From Mucilaginibacter rubeus (lineage in GTDB: Bacteria; Bacteroidota; Bacteroidia; Sphingobacteriales; Sphingobacteriaceae), in the NCBI RefSeq assembly GCF_014643835.1, contig NZ_BMKD01000006.1:62001-126000 (forward strand): a stretch of DNA of 64,000 bases, given 5' to 3'. Under the pieces are notes generated by a model that ran no database searches, had not been told where the DNA came from, and worked only from the letters and a program-made list of their open reading frames with translations. The position numbers and the translations under genes were made by a program. Positions 37,604-47,063 of this stretch are shown here, piece after piece. Within the stretch, counting starts at the first letter, position 1, and each line of letters begins with the position of its first letter.

Positions 37604-40600
37604 CTATTTGTTCTTGTTGCTGACATACGCAGATGGAAGGCAATTAAATTCGGCCTTAAAGCATCGTACGAAGTACTTTTGGCTTTTAAAGCCTACTTTG
37701 TAAGAGATCTGTGATATAGTTAATTGTGAATTCTCAAGCAACTGTGCGGCACGTTTGAGGCGGATGGTACGGATCAGATCTACGGGAGATTTTCCTGTTA
37801 AAGCCAACGCTCTTTTGTACAGGGTTACGCGGCTCACAAATAATTCGCTGCTCAATTCCTCTACCGAGAATTCGGCATTGTCAATGTTTTTTTCGATTAT
37901 TTGTACCGCTTTTTTTATAAACGCTTCATCAAGTGATTCGGTTTCTACTTCAGTTGGGGTAACGTCAAGCTGCTTTTGATAAGTTTTACGCATATCTTGC
38001 TGCATGGCCAATATGTTCTTTAATTTAGAAGTCAGAATCTCGAAATTAAAAGGCTTGGTCAGGTAATCATTGGCGCCGGTTTCAAGCCCTTCCAATTGCT
38101 GTTCTTCATCTGTAACAGCCGTAAGCAACACAACCGGTATATGTGATGTACGTTTATCGTTTCGTATTTTCCGGCATAAATCAATGCCATTCATTTCCGG
38201 CATGCTGATATCGCTGACTACCAGGTTAGGGTGAAGGGCCAGGGTTTTTTGCCATCCTTCCTTTCCATTGGCAGCCTCGATAATGTTGAAAGTATCATTT
38301 AAATTGTCTTTCAAATAAAAACGGAAATCCTCATTATCTTCAACCAGTAAAACAGAAAGCTTCTTAATTGAATTGCTGCCTCCCGCCTGCACCCAATCGG
38401 GGTTTTCGGATACTGCTGTCCGGGGGAAATCAGGTTCATTTATCGATACTTCTTCCTCTGTCACTAAATCAACAGGTAAAAGTATAGTAAAATAACTGCC
38501 CTGGCCGGGTTCACTTTGCACTGATATTTCACCGTTGTGCAGCTTTACAAATTCTTTGGTTATTGACAGCCCTATACCACTACCCTGGTTAACCATAGAG
38601 CCCGGCACCTCGTTTTGAAAAAAGCGCTCAAAAATTCTGTCCTGCTTATCTAACGGAATTCCAATACCCGTATCAATAACCTTTATCTCAAGCTGTCGCT
38701 CTTCAGGCGCTTTTTCAACCATCGCCAGTAAAACACTTATATGCCCGCCATCAGGTGTAAACTTAAAAGCATTGGAAAGCAGGTTGAAAATGATGCGTTC
38801 GATTTTATCGTGGTCAAAGTTGATAATCAGGTTTTGAATTTCCGAATCGAATACCAGCCTGATATGTTTTTTCTCAGCAACATCCGAGAACGAATAAACC
38901 ATTTCCTTAATAAAATTGATAATATCACCACTCCGTGCATGCAGCCTAAGTTCCTGCACCTCCATTTTCCTGAAATCAAGCAACTGATTTACCATATTTA
39001 GTAACCGTTTGGCATTGCGGTTAATTAATTGCAACTGATTTCTCTGCTCTTCGGCCTCGGTTTGCTTTAAAATCTTATCAACAGGCGCCATTATCAATGA
39101 TAAAGGGGTCCGGAATTCATGGCTTACATTGGTGAAGAACTTAATTTTCATCATATCAAGTTCATGCATACGCCTGGCCTCCTGCCGCTCATTTTCAATT
39201 AACAATTTAGCCTCGCGTTTCTCCTTTTCGATTTCAAACTGCCTTCTTATTTTTTGAATTCCGCGCCGGCGCATAAAAAATAGGATCCCAAATAAAAGTA
39301 ATATATAAATAAAATAAGCTATTGTCGATTTCCAGAACGGGGGCAATACCTTAATTTTTAATGTGATATAATCAGGGTCCCACCGCCCTTCCTGGCTAAT
39401 CGCCCTTACTTTAAAAGTATAATCGCCCCCATCAAGGTTGGTGTAGGTGGCTTTTCTCGTAGCATTATCGGCATCAATCCAATCCTTATCAAAGCCTTCC
39501 AACATATACTGATGTTTTACTTTGTTGGGATTAAAGAAATTAAGTGCGGCAAACTCAATGGTAAACACATTTTCATTGTGTGTCAGCGTCAGCTCGCGGG
39601 TAGCCGAAATAGCTTTTGACAATACCACATGTCCGTTAACTTCCTCATTGGCTTTGATACTTTTATTATACAGAAAGAAATCAGTAAAAGTTAGTTTAGG
39701 CTTGTTAATATTGGCATGTATGGCTAACGGGTCGAAAATATTGAAACCATGCCCGCCGCCAAATATGAGTTCGCCCTTGCGGGTTTTGAGCCCTGCCTGG
39801 TCATTAAATTCCCGGCCCTGCAAACCATCCGTTTCATCAAAATTCTCAAACCTGAAAGCGTAAGCAGCCTTTTGGGCAATAAGCGTTACTCTGCTTAAAC
39901 CATTAGCAGTGCTCAACCACATCCTTCCTTTATTATCCTCCAATATTTGTAATATGGCATTATCTGGTAACCCGTTTTGCTTCGTTAACGATGTGAACTT
40001 ATTGGTTTCGGGGTTAAGAATGCTTAATCCGTAGCGTGTAGCTATCCAGATCAAGCCGCGCCCGTCCTGGTTAATGCAGTTGATAGTATTACTAATCAAA
40101 CTATTTGCATCATCTTTATTTATGCTGTAATGGATAAACCTGCCTGTATTTTTTAAAATCACATCGATACCAAAGTATCCTCCAACCCAAATATTGCCTT
40201 TGCGGTCTTCAAACAGAGCAGAAACGTAAAGACACCTGATATCTGTTTGTTTAAAGGGACGGGAAAATTTCTTTTTTTCTCTGTCAAATATCTGGAGCCC
40301 GGCTGCAAATGTCCCTATCCATAACGTATGTGATGAATCTTCGAAAATACTCATCACCCGGTTATCGGCAAGGCTCCCGGCTATCTTATCGTCATGTTTA
40401 TAGTGGGTAAACGTTTGTCCGTCAAAGCAATCCAGGCCGCCAAAATATGTCCCTATCCACAATTTTTGATCATGGTCGACACATAAACTGACAATAATAT
40501 CATTGCTGAGACTGTTTGCATTTCCTGGTTCATACTTATATTGTTTAAAGCTGCCGGTTTCACGGTTAAAATAAATCAATCCTCCTCCATTTGTACCAAT

Positions 40601-41758
40601 CCAAATGTTCCCATTTTTATCTTCAACAAACTTGTTAGCATCTTCGAAACCCAAACTTTTATGGTCTGAGGCGAAGTGCCTGTACAATGGGAACCGGATA
40701 ATATTTTTGTGATAATAACTTACTCCTTCTTTAAAGGTGCCTGCCCACATAATACCCGAATCGTCTTTATAAAGGTTGATAACGCTGTTTTGACTTAATG
40801 ATTTGGCATCATCTTCCCTGTTCAATAAATAGGTAAATGTGAAAGTTTTTTTATCTAACAAATTTATACCGCCATGGTCGGTCGCTATCCATATTAACCC
40901 GTCATCAGCCTGGATAATGTTGCTGATGATATAAGATTTTAATTTGAGCCCCGAAGGTTCGTTAGCGATAGGCCTGAACGCCCTGCTTGAGGGACTGTAA
41001 TAATACGCGTTGGCGTAAAAACCAGGTGTGTAAAACCATAAATCGTTATCCTTATCAACAGTAATGGCGTAATATGCATCTTTACTATTAACAGCTTTAT
41101 TAAAAATATCTGTGCGGTAGGAAATTTTATTTTGACTGATATCAAACTTTTCAACCATTCCGTTACGGTATACCAACCAAAGGTTGCCGGCAGCATCCTG
41201 AGTTATGTCTGAAATGAGATTTGAATATAATGATACGCTTGAACGGTCGTGATAATACCGACGGGTTGTTTTGTTGACTCCATTATACCTGTAAAGACCG
41301 GAATCCGGGCACAAAAGCCAAAACTCGCCCTTACCACCGTGAATTATTTTAGATACGTTAGGATATCCAGGAACCTTTAACGAGCTCGTCATTACCGACA
41401 TATCACTGTCAAACTGCTCCGTTTCCGGATTATAAAAACAATATCCTCCGCGGGTTGACACCCATAATTTTTTGCCGGGTCCTTCAAAAATACCGCTTAC
41501 AAAATCATCGTTAAGTGACTTTTTATTATTAGCGTCGTGCTTGAATATTTTAAAACTATAGCCGTCATAACGGTTAAGGCCTGACGCGGTCCCAAACCAC
41601 ATAAAACCTTCAGAATCTTTAAAAATGCAGTTAACCTGGTTGTGAGACAAGCCATTGCTTCTGTTGAGCTGCGAAAACTGGTATTTGCCATTTTGCGCAA
41701 AAGCAACACGAAACGTCAACAACAATATAAGCACGCTTAGTGATAATTTATATCTCAT
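37604..41758 (-). CDS. Hybrid two-component sensor/regulator (HTCS) of the polysaccharide locus
   Basis: The 1384-residue protein unites all parts of a two-component system. A signal peptide (LLLTFRVAFAQ) precedes about 14 periplasmic Reg_prop propeller repeats (for example GFMWFGTASGLNRYDGYSF) and a Y_Y_Y domain (about 720-785). One membrane span (about 800-820) is followed by HisKA with phospho-acceptor His880 in NVSHEFRTPL and an ATPase domain (NLLSNAFKF, DTGIGI, GSGIGLS). A receiver with Asp1183 in VVSDISMPE and a C-terminal AraC helix-turn-helix (about 1280-1384) end it. Such sensors bind a signature oligosaccharide and activate their locus. It sits between the GH5-led operon and the AraC gene, and is the best candidate to bind the operator shared by five promoters. 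A TAGGTTTG -7 element lies at 41896-41903. Confidence 0.95.
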   Translation of the reverse strand: MRYKLSLSVLILLLTFRVAFAQNGKYQFSQLNRSNGLSHNQVNCIFKDSEGFMWFGTASGLNRYDGYSFKIFKHDANNKKSLNDDFVSGIFEGPGKKLWVSTRGGYCFYNPETEQFDSDMSVMTSSLKVPGYPNVSKIIHGGKGEFWLLCPDSGLYRYNGVNKTTRRYYHDRSSVSLYSNLISDITQDAAGNLWLVYRNGMVEKFDISQNKISYRTDIFNKAVNSKDAYYAITVDKDNDLWFYTPGFYANAYYYSPSSRAFRPIANEPSGLKLKSYIISNIIQADDGLIWIATDHGGINLLDKKTFTFTYLLNREDDAKSLSQNSVINLYKDDSGIMWAGTFKEGVSYYHKNIIRFPLYRHFASDHKSLGFEDANKFVEDKNGNIWIGTNGGGLIYFNRETGSFKQYKYEPGNANSLSNDIIVSLCVDHDQKLWIGTYFGGLDCFDGQTFTHYKHDDKIAGSLADNRVMSIFEDSSHTLWIGTFAAGLQIFDREKKKFSRPFKQTDIRCLYVSALFEDRKGNIWVGGYFGIDVILKNTGRFIHYSINKDDANSLISNTINCINQDGRGLIWIATRYGLSILNPETNKFTSLTKQNGLPDNAILQILEDNKGRMWLSTANGLSRVTLIAQKAAYAFRFENFDETDGLQGREFNDQAGLKTRKGELIFGGGHGFNIFDPLAIHANINKPKLTFTDFFLYNKSIKANEEVNGHVVLSKAISATRELTLTHNENVFTIEFAALNFFNPNKVKHQYMLEGFDKDWIDADNATRKATYTNLDGGDYTFKVRAISQEGRWDPDYITLKIKVLPPFWKSTIAYFIYILLLFGILFFMRRRGIQKIRRQFEIEKEKREAKLLIENERQEARRMHELDMMKIKFFTNVSHEFRTPLSLIMAPVDKILKQTEAEEQRNQLQLINRNAKRLLNMVNQLLDFRKMEVQELRLHARSGDIINFIKEMVYSFSDVAEKKHIRLVFDSEIQNLIINFDHDKIERIIFNLLSNAFKFTPDGGHISVLLAMVEKAPEERQLEIKVIDTGIGIPLDKQDRIFERFFQNEVPGSMVNQGSGIGLSITKEFVKLHNGEISVQSEPGQGSYFTILLPVDLVTEEEVSINEPDFPRTAVSENPDWVQAGGSNSIKKLSVLLVEDNEDFRFYLKDNLNDTFNIIEAANGKEGWQKTLALHPNLVVSDISMPEMNGIDLCRKIRNDKRTSHIPVVLLTAVTDEEQQLEGLETGANDYLTKPFNFEILTSKLKNILAMQQDMRKTYQKQLDVTPTEVETESLDEAFIKKAVQIIEKNIDNAEFSVEELSSELFVSRVTLYKRALALTGKSPVDLIRTIRLKRAAQLLENSQLTISQISYKVGFKSQKYFVRCFKAEFNCLPSAYVSNKNK

Positions 41759-41895
41759 AGCTTAGGAGTATTCATAAAAATAATCAATAAAAGACAGTGT
41801 TTGGTAAATATCGAATTTTAATATGCAAAGCAAGCCTGTTAATGCCTGGTATTAATGCAAAGTTTTGAGATATTCCTTCTTTATATTGGTTGATT

Positions 41896-41903
41896 CAAAC
41901 CTA
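41896..41903 (-). promoter_or_regulatory. Predicted -7 element of the hybrid-sensor gene
   Basis: TAGGTTTG on the minus strand fully matches TAnnTTTG and lies 138 bp upstream of the start codon. No good TTTG -33 element is seen at 19-21 bp. The shared operator is absent here, so the sensor does not appear to control its own gene through it. Confidence 0.5.
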
Positions 41904-41942
41904 CAGTAAGCCGCCATCTAAAAACTTAATTAAAATGGACTT

Positions 41943-41974
41943 TTTGTTGTAAAAATCCGACTTTACTATATTTG
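41943..41974 (+). promoter_or_regulatory. Predicted promoter of the AraC-type regulator gene
   Basis: TTTG at 41943-41946, a 20-bp spacer and TATATTTG at 41967-41974 form a full Bacteroidota -33/-7 promoter. It overlaps the TTG codon at 41972, which argues for the downstream ATG at 42029 as the start. Confidence 0.65.
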
Positions 41975-42028
41975 AGATATTCATATGCATTTAGGGATAT
42001 CAATGCAATTTGCATATTTGTGATTCAG

Positions 42029-42916
42029 ATGATCAAAAGAAATTTAAAACATACTTTCTCGCTCCTCAACGTTGACTATGTGAAGCTCAACTCCAAATGG
42101 AATTACAGGAATGTGATCAGTCCTTACTACCGTATTTATTATATAGATGATGGAGAAGGTGAAGTATCAGATGCCGCCAGTTCGTTAAAGCTTGAACCAG
42201 GCTATCTATACATCATTCCAAGTTTCACGCTATGTAACTTAGGGTGCAGTGATTATCTGGGCCAGTATTTTGTTCAGTTTTTTGAGGATTCGATAGATGG
42301 AAGTTCGCTTTTCGCTAACCACAGGGTTATATTGAGAACAAGGGCCACCGAAATGGATATCAACCTTTTTAACAGACTGCTTGAAATTAACCCGGGTAGA
42401 GGAATTAACCGGTCAGACAATCCCAAGGTATATGAAAAAGATATCTACTATAAGGAATATCAGGAACTTAATAATCAACAAAACACTTCCGTGTACCTGG
42501 AAACCCAAGGTATCCTGATGATGTTAACCGCAAAATTCCTTAACCCACAATTATTTAAGCATCCAGAACATAAATCTATACCCGTTAAAATTGCAGAAAC
42601 CTTAAATTATATCCTTGTTAATTTACACATGGATCTAACTGTGAACCTGCTGGCTTCCCGGGCAAATCAAAATGTCGATTATTTTTCAAGGCAGTTTAAG
42701 CAGCACACAGGAACCAGGCCGTTGAATTATATAAATGAAAAACGAATTGAACGTGCACAATATTTGATGGCAACAAGCAGAATGGCTTACTCAGAGATTT
42801 GCACACAAACCGGGTTTGATAACCTTTCTTATTTTTCCAAAACTTTCAAAAAGCTAACCGGTATGTCGCCCAGCGAATATAAAAAACAGATGTACCAGGT
42901 TGGCTTCAATCATTAG
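42029..42916 (+). CDS. AraC-family transcription regulator
   Basis: The gene starts at the ATG at 42029, giving 295 residues. A TTG-started longer form from 41972 lies inside the promoter. The N-terminal half has a cupin-like sensing fold (YYRIYYIDDGEGEVSDA, KLEPGYLYIIPSFTLCNLG). The C-terminal 100 residues hold two helix-turn-helix motifs (LTVNLLASRANQNVDYFSRQF and YSEICTQTGFDNLSYFSKTF, ending MSPSEYKK), the AraC signature. It is divergent from the hybrid sensor and 489 bp before the fucosidase-fucose operon on the same strand, which is a plausible target with a sugar such as L-fucose as ligand. That link is inferred from position only. Confidence 0.9.
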   Translation: MIKRNLKHTFSLLNVDYVKLNSKWNYRNVISPYYRIYYIDDGEGEVSDAASSLKLEPGYLYIIPSFTLCNLGCSDYLGQYFVQFFEDSIDGSSLFANHRVILRTRATEMDINLFNRLLEINPGRGINRSDNPKVYEKDIYYKEYQELNNQQNTSVYLETQGILMMLTAKFLNPQLFKHPEHKSIPVKIAETLNYILVNLHMDLTVNLLASRANQNVDYFSRQFKQHTGTRPLNYINEKRIERAQYLMATSRMAYSEICTQTGFDNLSYFSKTFKKLTGMSPSEYKKQMYQVGFNH

Positions 42917-43405
42917 TATCCTTATGCTTATCATTGTCGCTTTTTTCACCAATAATGCTGCAAATTGAGAATAGCATGGTCTGAAACAGCCAATGCTTCC
43001 ATTTTTACAATCCTGTTCCCAAGCTTTCTTTCACTACGCATCCTGACATGGCGTAAACAAACGCTTAATTTCCATTATTTGATAATCCTCAATAAATAAG
43101 CTATTTATAGTCAAACCTGAAAGATAATTTGATTTAAGTAGCATCCGATCCTTTTATCAATCTTAACTTCAATTGTAATATTAACCGCTCAAAAGTCGGT
43201 TTTGTATAAAAAAAAGTCCCATTAGGTCAACTATTTAAATATTATTTCAAAGAAATTTGATTGATGATCAATTACTGACCGACGTAAACTGAATTGCTCA
43301 TCAACCAATTATAAATAACGATATATAGAAATTTACTTAAAGGCCTGGCTACTCGTTGCACAGCTGATCCAGACAGGTACTTTTTCAAAACTTCCAAACT
43401 CAATT
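42917..43405. other. Intergenic region before the fucose operon, 489 bp
   Basis: No gene is supported. The odd-centred palindrome ATTGAT-G-ATCAAT (43260-43272) lies 134 bp before the GH29 start, and AACCG/CGGTT arms sit at 43183-43201. The shared operator and a clear -7 element were not found, suggesting control different from that of the five-promoter regulon. Confidence 0.5.
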
Positions 43406-45052
43406 ATGAAAAGAAGAACATTAATAAAAGGCATGGCCACGGGGCTCTCGTCTTTGTATTTGTCAAAGGCTTTTGGCAGCAGTTTGCTGCAAACTAATTC
43501 AAACGCCGCAATTGCTTCGGGGCCTTTTAAACCCAGTTGGGATTCATTGACTCAGTACCAGGTGCCGGACTGGTTTCGCGACGCAAAGTTTGGGATGTGG
43601 GCGCATTGGGGCCCACAATGCCAGCCGGAACGTGGCGACTGGTATGCACGCGGCATGTACCAGGAAGGCAGCGACCAGTATAAATATCATGTTCAAAAAT
43701 ATGGGCATCCTTCCAAATTTGGTTTTAAAGACGTTATTAACGAATGGAAAGCCGAAAATTGGAACCCTGATGAATTGGTTGGCCTATATAAAAAAGCCGG
43801 CGCCAAATATTTTATGGCACTGGCCAATCACCATGATAATTTTGACCTTTATGACAGCAAATACCAAAGCTGGAACTCTACTAAACTTGGCCCTAAAAAA
43901 GACCTGATAGGCGGCTGGGCCAAAGCAGCTAAAGAGCATGGTTTGCCTTTTGGCGTAACCGTACACGCTTCCCACCCCTGGACCTGGTATGAGGTTGCCC
44001 AACGTGCGGATAAAACCGGCCCGTTGGCAGGCGTACCTTATGACGGCAAACTTACCAAAGCTGATGGCGCAGGTAAATGGTGGAACGGCTATGACCCACA
44101 GGAATTATATGCACAAAACCATCCTTTAAGTAAGGATAGCTTTGATAACAACAGTATGGGCAGCCATTGGGACTGGGGCAACGGCGCAAGCGTGCCCAGC
44201 AAGGCTTATTGTGATAAGTTTCTGAACCGCACCATTGAACTGATAGACAAATACGGCCCAGAACTGATTTATTTTGATGACACAGCCCTGCCCCTTTGGC
44301 CGGTAAGCGACGCCGGTTTAAAAATAGCGGCGCATATGTACAATACCAGCATTAAAAAGCATGGAAAACTGCAGGCCGCACTATTTGCTAAAGTATTGAA
44401 TGAGCAGCAGCGTAAATGCATGATATGGGATATAGAACGTGGCCAAAGTAACCAGATAGAACCTTTACCATGGCAAACCGATACCTGTATTGGCGGCTGG
44501 CATTATGACCGGCGGATATTTGATAATAAGGGCTACAAAAGTGCCAAAACAGTGGTACATACCCTGGTTGATATTGTAAGTAAAAACGGTAACCTGCTTT
44601 TAAACGTTCCATTACGGGGAGACGGAAGTATCGATAGTGAAGAACGTGCAGTTGTTGAGGGCATAGGTGCCTGGATGCAGGTTAACAGCGAGGCTATTTA
44701 TGGTACCCGCCCCTGGACTGTATTTGGAGAAGGCCCGGCGACAGATTCGGCTGCCCCCATCAACGCGCAGGGCTTTAATGAAGGCAAAGGCAAACCATTC
44801 GGAGCCGAAGATATCAGGTTTACTGTAAAAGGCAAAACCCTTTATGCTGCCATGCTGGGTTGGCCAACCGGGAATGAAGCCATTGTTAAAAAGTTAGCAA
44901 AAGGCAATGAAGCAGGCAATGTAAGCAGTGTAAGCTTGCTCGGAAACGGCAAGTTGAGTTTTGAGCAGACTGAGGCCGGTCTTAAAGTAAAATTACCTGA
45001 GCAGGCGCCCGGTAAAGATGCGTTTGTTTTAAAAATAGAAGGAGCTGTTTAA
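43406..45052 (+). CDS. GH29 alpha-L-fucosidase with Tat-like signal
   Basis: The 548-residue product begins MKRRTLIKGMATGLSSLYLS, a twin-arginine-like leader unlike the Sec signals of its neighbours. GH29 motifs are VPDWFRDAKFGMWAHWGPQCQ, GAKYFMALANHHDNFDLY, HASHPWTWYE and ELIYFDDTALPLW. The Asp pair at about residues 291-292 stands at the nucleophile position. LVDIVSKNGNLLLNVPL follows. It has about 45 more residues than the other GH29, mostly an insert near 205-250. It is first in an operon with GH97, a FucP-type transporter and fucose-converting enzymes, so released L-fucose is probably taken up directly. Confidence 0.94.
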   Translation: MKRRTLIKGMATGLSSLYLSKAFGSSLLQTNSNAAIASGPFKPSWDSLTQYQVPDWFRDAKFGMWAHWGPQCQPERGDWYARGMYQEGSDQYKYHVQKYGHPSKFGFKDVINEWKAENWNPDELVGLYKKAGAKYFMALANHHDNFDLYDSKYQSWNSTKLGPKKDLIGGWAKAAKEHGLPFGVTVHASHPWTWYEVAQRADKTGPLAGVPYDGKLTKADGAGKWWNGYDPQELYAQNHPLSKDSFDNNSMGSHWDWGNGASVPSKAYCDKFLNRTIELIDKYGPELIYFDDTALPLWPVSDAGLKIAAHMYNTSIKKHGKLQAALFAKVLNEQQRKCMIWDIERGQSNQIEPLPWQTDTCIGGWHYDRRIFDNKGYKSAKTVVHTLVDIVSKNGNLLLNVPLRGDGSIDSEERAVVEGIGAWMQVNSEAIYGTRPWTVFGEGPATDSAAPINAQGFNEGKGKPFGAEDIRFTVKGKTLYAAMLGWPTGNEAIVKKLAKGNEAGNVSSVSLLGNGKLSFEQTEAGLKVKLPEQAPGKDAFVLKIEGAV

Positions 45053-45057
45053 TTTAT

Positions 45058-47010
45058 ATGATGAACCTGAAAACTTGTTACGCCCTGATCACTGCCGTTT
45101 CACTGGCAGTTCCCTCTTTGGCGCAAACTTTTAAGCTGGTATCGCCGGATAAAAAAACCGTTGTGGAAATAAACAACACCAGCAACCTGCAATATGCTGT
45201 TTCCAGCAATAGTTTAACAATCGTCCACCCGTCATCACTCGGTTTCGAGTTTAAAGATGAACCGGCTCTCGGAACCGGCATGGACGTAACCAGCCATGTG
45301 GAGCATTCTGTTAATCAAACGTGGGCGCCAATAGTAAAAGCTAAACACAGCATTGTAACCGACCATTACAATGAATTGGAATTATCACTGGTAGAAAAAT
45401 CGGCACCAATGCGCCGCATGAACATATGGTTCAGGGCTTATAACGATGGTGTTGCATTTCGCTACCAGTTGTTCGGGGCTGATAAAATCGGCGACCGGCA
45501 AATAGTAAAGGAGCTAACCACTTTTAACTTACCGGCAAAAGCAAAAACCTGGGTTGCAGACTATGGCAGTTATACATCTTCACAGGAAACTGAATTTCAA
45601 CCGAAAAACCTAAACCATATCACAGAAAAAACAATTGCGGGCTTACCTTTGCTGGTAGAATTAGATCAGCATCATTATGCGGCTTTTACTGAAGCCAATA
45701 TTGATAACTATCCGGGATTTTATATAGGATCCTCAAAAACTGACACTGGTGCTACCGACAAAATCAGCCTGATCACCAAGCTATCGCCCTTGCCCGGTGA
45801 AAATGAGAATGGTGTTAAAGTACGCTTCACTAATAATTTGTTTACACCCTGGCGTGTAGTGATGCTGGCAGGTTCGCCTGGTAAATTAATTGAATCAGAA
45901 CTGATACAAAACCTGAACCCGCCTAACGTATTAAAAGATCCCAGCTGGATCAAACCAGGCATGAGCGCCTGGGATAACTGGTGGAGCGAAGACGTAAAAG
46001 TAGACATGCTGACCATTAAAAAGTATATAGACCTGGCCTCGAAAGAGCGTTGGCCTTACATGCTTATTGACTGGCAATGGTATGGGCCATTTAACAAGCC
46101 GGAAGCAGATATTACCAAAGTGGCCCCGCAATTAAATATGCCCGAGATTTTAGCCTATGCTAAAGCCAAAAAGGTTAAATGCTGGCTTTGGTTATATAGC
46201 TCGGATGTTAACCGGAATGACAATTTTGAAAAAGCGTTTCCGATTTACGAAAAATGGGGCATTGCAGGTATAAAAATTGACTTCATGGACCGCGATGACC
46301 AGCAAATGGTGAACTGGTACCGTCGTATCATCCAAACGGCTGCAAAATATCATTTGATGGTTGATTTTCATGGTGCATTTAAACCCGACGGCATCGAGCG
46401 GACCTATCCCAACATGGTAACCAGGGAAGGAGTTTTGGGAGAAGAATATTCAAAATTTTCGACCAGGATAACAGCCGGGCATAATACCACACTCCCATTC
46501 ACACGTATGCTGGCCGGGCCAATGGATTATACTCCCGGCGGATTCCTGAATGTAAAGAAAAGCGATTTCAGAAAGGGAAGCCCTACCCAGGTAATGAACA
46601 GCCGATGTGCCGAGCTGGCAAAATTCGTGATCTACGAAAGTCCGTTTATGGTTTATTGCGATGCGCCTGAAAACATTTTGGGCAAGCCCGGAGCCGATTT
46701 TTTAACCAATATACCAACCGTTTGGGATGATACGAAGGTGCTTGGCGGTTACCCGGGCCAATATGTCATTATTGCCAAAAGAAGCGGGAAAGACTGGTAT
46801 ATCGGCGCGATGACAAACGATTCTGAAAGAACTGTACAATTGAAAATGGATTTTTTACCGGCGGGTAACTACACGTTATCATCATGGGGCGATGTGTTAT
46901 CATCTCCTCAAGAACTAACCCGGTCTGAAAAAAAGATATCGGCTAATTCCGTGATCAACGTCCATATGGATACAGCAGGAGGATGGGCAGCTAAAATAAC
47001 TGCCCAGTAA
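45058..47010 (+). CDS. GH97 family alpha-glycosidase, probably retaining alpha-galactosidase type
   Basis: The 650-residue product has a signal peptide (LITAVSLAVPSLAQ). It follows the GH97 order: an N-terminal beta-sandwich (about 25-285, FKLVSPDKKTVVEIN), a TIM barrel (about 290-560) with MLIDWQWYG and GIAGIKIDFMDRDDQQMV, then VDFHGAFKPDGIERTYPN, and a C-terminal sheet. The Asp near residue 408 in KIDFMD stands where retaining GH97 enzymes carry their nucleophile, in contrast to the Glu bases of SusB-type inverting enzymes. I therefore favour alpha-galactosidase or a related retaining activity. It starts 5 bp after GH29 and is surely co-transcribed. Confidence 0.88.
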   Translation: MMNLKTCYALITAVSLAVPSLAQTFKLVSPDKKTVVEINNTSNLQYAVSSNSLTIVHPSSLGFEFKDEPALGTGMDVTSHVEHSVNQTWAPIVKAKHSIVTDHYNELELSLVEKSAPMRRMNIWFRAYNDGVAFRYQLFGADKIGDRQIVKELTTFNLPAKAKTWVADYGSYTSSQETEFQPKNLNHITEKTIAGLPLLVELDQHHYAAFTEANIDNYPGFYIGSSKTDTGATDKISLITKLSPLPGENENGVKVRFTNNLFTPWRVVMLAGSPGKLIESELIQNLNPPNVLKDPSWIKPGMSAWDNWWSEDVKVDMLTIKKYIDLASKERWPYMLIDWQWYGPFNKPEADITKVAPQLNMPEILAYAKAKKVKCWLWLYSSDVNRNDNFEKAFPIYEKWGIAGIKIDFMDRDDQQMVNWYRRIIQTAAKYHLMVDFHGAFKPDGIERTYPNMVTREGVLGEEYSKFSTRITAGHNTTLPFTRMLAGPMDYTPGGFLNVKKSDFRKGSPTQVMNSRCAELAKFVIYESPFMVYCDAPENILGKPGADFLTNIPTVWDDTKVLGGYPGQYVIIAKRSGKDWYIGAMTNDSERTVQLKMDFLPAGNYTLSSWGDVLSSPQELTRSEKKISANSVINVHMDTAGGWAAKITAQ

Positions 47011-47063
47011 TTAATTGAGAACCTTTAATCCGGCATACAAAAGTTTAATACAATGATCAGATC

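Noticed and set aside
43260-43272. ATTGAT-G-ATCAAT as an Fnr site before the fucosidase
   Set aside because: The half-sites are separated by one base instead of four, and the genes are not respiratory.
42917-43405. Possible sixth copy of the shared operator before the fucose operon
   Set aside because: A TTTTGTAT and a TCCCATTA occur near 43200-43225, but order and spacing do not fit and no -7 element lies 46 bp on.
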